Below are positions 62,025 through 64,000 of a stretch of 64,000 nt of DNA, in pieces. Source of the stretch: Lantana camara (taxonomy: Eukaryota > Streptophyta > Magnoliopsida > Lamiales > Verbenaceae); contig CM074862.1 of assembly GCA_037501455.1 (NCBI GenBank), positions 63,333,501 through 63,397,500 of the forward strand. Reading direction: 5' to 3'. Within the stretch, counting starts at the first letter, position 1. Each line of letters begins with the position of its first letter. Made by a program: the position numbers and the translations under genes. The notes under the pieces were generated by a model. The model had not been told where the DNA came from. It was given only the letters and a program-made list of their open reading frames with translations, and did no database searches.

Positions 62025-62538
62025 TGTAACACCCCAGAGCGAAGGGCGCCACATCCCCCGCACCATAGCCCAACACGTGAAACGAAATGGGGACTCCGTC
62101 CATGCATCAAGCCATGGCGAACGGGTGACAAACAAAAAAAAAACAACCTAAGCTAGGCGATCTAGACCCTACTCAGAGTGCGCAAGAAGCAAAATCGCTG
62201 AAGCAATTAATTAAAACTCATAGTACGCAAGCACATATCATGTCTTGTTCTCCATAAAACATTTATACCATTTTTAGACATAAAGCGAATATACAAAACT
62301 GAAACCCAGGACAGAACTACGAAGCAAATTATACATATATCAAGACTTAGCAAAAAGCGGAAAGAAAGCGAAATACAACGCATGAGACTCAAGCTATCCA
62401 CGACCACGACTCAAAGACAACCGTCTAGCTCTAACTCCCAAACATGAACCTGCAAACTCAAATCAAAGGGGAAAAAGATAGAAACAACGAGGGTCAGTCC
62501 TAGAGACCGGTGAGGGGGCTAACACACGCACCCATACT
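62025..62538 (-). repeat. LTR piece, minus strand (U5-side end)
   Basis: Starts TGTAACACCCCAGAGC and continues CACATCCCCCGCACCATAG, matching the reverse complement of LTR2's end. It has the acceptor-like complement of TTTGCAG near 62449 and the GACTGA/CTCAC block. It is interrupted at 62538 by another LTR, so only 514 bases are seen. Confidence 0.75.
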
Positions 62539-64000
62539 GTAACACCCCGCATTTTCGGTGCAAGATACGATGTCGTTTTATGCGATCAAGATGATTATTT
62601 ATTTAACTCTGCCTGTGTTTGCATTTCCTTATTTATGTTTTAATTGTTTAATTGACTCAATTGCATACTTATGAAAATATGTGAACTTAATTGAAGTATG
62701 TGTTTAGTATCTAATTGCCCTGTAATTAAAATTATGTGGACTAAATTGTAATTATCAGAAATTGGGGATCTATTTCTACTTATGAGAAATTCAATTGGAC
62801 TTAATTGGACACTACTCTAATCTTGGGGGTACTTTTATAATTTCCTAATCTTTAATTGGAATTAATTGATCTTTTTGGAATCGGGAGGACTCAATCGCAT
62901 CAACTAAGTTCTTGAGGGACTTAATTATAATTTTGGAAGAAATGGTCTCTTTATATCCGAGAAACCCTAACAGCCTTCTCAGTCTTCATTTGTTCTTCTT
63001 CCCTTTCGGCTTGGAGCAACAGCACCTCCCTCTCGAACTTCAGTCGCGACTCAGCCTGCCACAGCCGCCGTGTCGTCTCCATCATCGACCTCCATTCCAG
63101 GCGACTACCACCGCGACCAACCCCTTTCTCTTTCTTCCTCATCTTCAGAACTGAAGGGACCAAGAACTCCTCCCGTCGTCGGCTACCTTCACACGCCAAC
63201 AACAGCTTTTCCCCGGCAACGTCGCATCGTCGCCTGATCTCCATCTTCTCCAGCACCACCATCAGCTCTCTATCTTTCTCCTTTCGGTGACGACCAAGCC
63301 GATAACCACCAAGTTCCGCGGGGCCAAGGAGCTCTTTCACCACCGTGCACCGATATCCACCAGCTCGCATCTCCGCCCTCAGATCCAACAGCTCCACCAC
63401 TGAACCGCAGCCGGTACATCTCTCTGCTTCTCCTCTATCTCAGCCCTTCACCACCATCTCAATCTTTTCTCTTTCTTTCCAGAGGTAAAGGGACAAAACC
63501 TAAGGCCACCGCCTCCTCCTTCCACCAACTGCCTTGTGGATCTCGGCCAAAAACCAACAACCACCCCGCCGTCTCTCCCTCTCTTGTCCAGCTCTGGAAA
63601 GGAGGCGGAACTCGCAACACCACCCAACGACCACCTCCAGATTTTATCGCTGCCATCACAGTCGCCGTTAAACACCGAGGGCACCCCCTTCCTTCCTGCT
63701 TTTGACCGTGAGCCCCAACCTTCTTATTTTGGTGTATTGTAAAATTTTGCACTTATGGGATTATTTTACAAATTGTAATTCACGCAAATTGATTTGAATC
63801 TTGAAGTTTGGCAGTTGTATGTGTATGTATTGTGAAATTGGGTTTGATAATATGGGTTCGATTTACATGATTTAACTCCTCCTCAAAGCTATATAAAATG
63901 TCCATTATGTTGTTACGCGTATGGCTTATACAATTAGGAACTGAAATTCGATCTCATATTTAAATGGGATAGCTTAATTTTTGGTAACTGTCTATTAATT
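62539..64000 (+). repeat. LTR, plus strand (family F7), 5' part, running off the window
   Basis: TGTAACACCCCGCATTTTCG start, related to the reverse complement of 56485-54931. A possible left target duplication is CATAC (62534-62538); the right one is outside. A TTTATAT element at about 62950 precedes a CT-rich, GC-richer block (62950-63720) and a donor-like CAGAG/GTAAAG at 63485. Small frames in the block are proline/serine-rich, lack any known motif and are not conserved with the other copy. Confidence 0.78.

Noticed and set aside
62951..63400. 149-codon minus-strand open frame
   Set aside because: Antisense to the LTR, low complexity, and not kept in the related copy at 54931-56485.

Overview
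The window is gene-poor, repeat-dense nuclear DNA of a flowering plant, probably a eudicot. Almost every base can be assigned to nested LTR retrotransposons of the Ty3/gypsy and Ty1/copia types, with tRNA-iMet primer sites (TGGTATCAGAGC), polypurine tracts and 5-bp target duplications. I see no convincing host gene, tRNA, rRNA or CRISPR. The species cannot be named from this sequence.

Layout. (1) 1-20063, plus strand: a gag-only gypsy element in a tandem three-LTR form (LTR1 partial 1-1484, internal 1 1485-4071, LTR2 4072-7371, internal 2, LTR3 ending at 20063). Internal 2 holds a 3980-bp minus-strand solo LTR (9422-13401, target duplication GACAC). LTR3 holds a 3189-bp minus-strand solo LTR (15393-18581, duplication ATCTA). 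(2) 20064-23330: a minus-strand gypsy element with a gag 5' end cut exactly at 20063, a leader and a 2551-bp LTR. (3) 23331-23961 is the primer site and leader of a plus-strand element here called P; its 3' internal part (56486-58497) and 3' LTR (58498-62024) reappear far to the right. (4) 23962-54930: a Ty1/copia element (LTRs A and D) carrying two insertions. A second copia element (25347-35451, duplication TAAAA) lies in its 5' LTR. A very young large non-coding element (40434-51258, duplication AAACG) splits its gag-pol gene. (5) 54931-56485: a truncated minus-strand LTR. (6) 62025-64000: a minus-strand LTR piece interrupted by a plus-strand LTR that runs off the window and is related in inverted orientation to 54931-56485.

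How the parts relate. The outer copia element encodes GAG, protease, integrase, reverse transcriptase and RNase H. The inner copia element keeps LTRs and leader but has a wrecked coding region, so it was probably moved in trans. The gypsy-side elements are mostly non-autonomous (TR-GAG or LARD-like), with LTRs of about 2.5 to 4 kb and little or no coding.

Three features of the big LTRs are not explained by the usual element description. First, five LTR families carry a cluster of short GC-rich palindromes sharing a CGG[G/C]CG-type core but having family-specific arms. Second, most of these LTRs have a splice-donor-like and a splice-acceptor-like site at matching places, predicting an intron of about 2 kb inside the LTR that would remove the palindromes. 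Third, two related elements have an array of GAGAGA-loop-TCTCTC hairpins just upstream of the polypurine tract. These conclusions come from reading and comparing the sequence by eye; no searches, folding or alignments were run.
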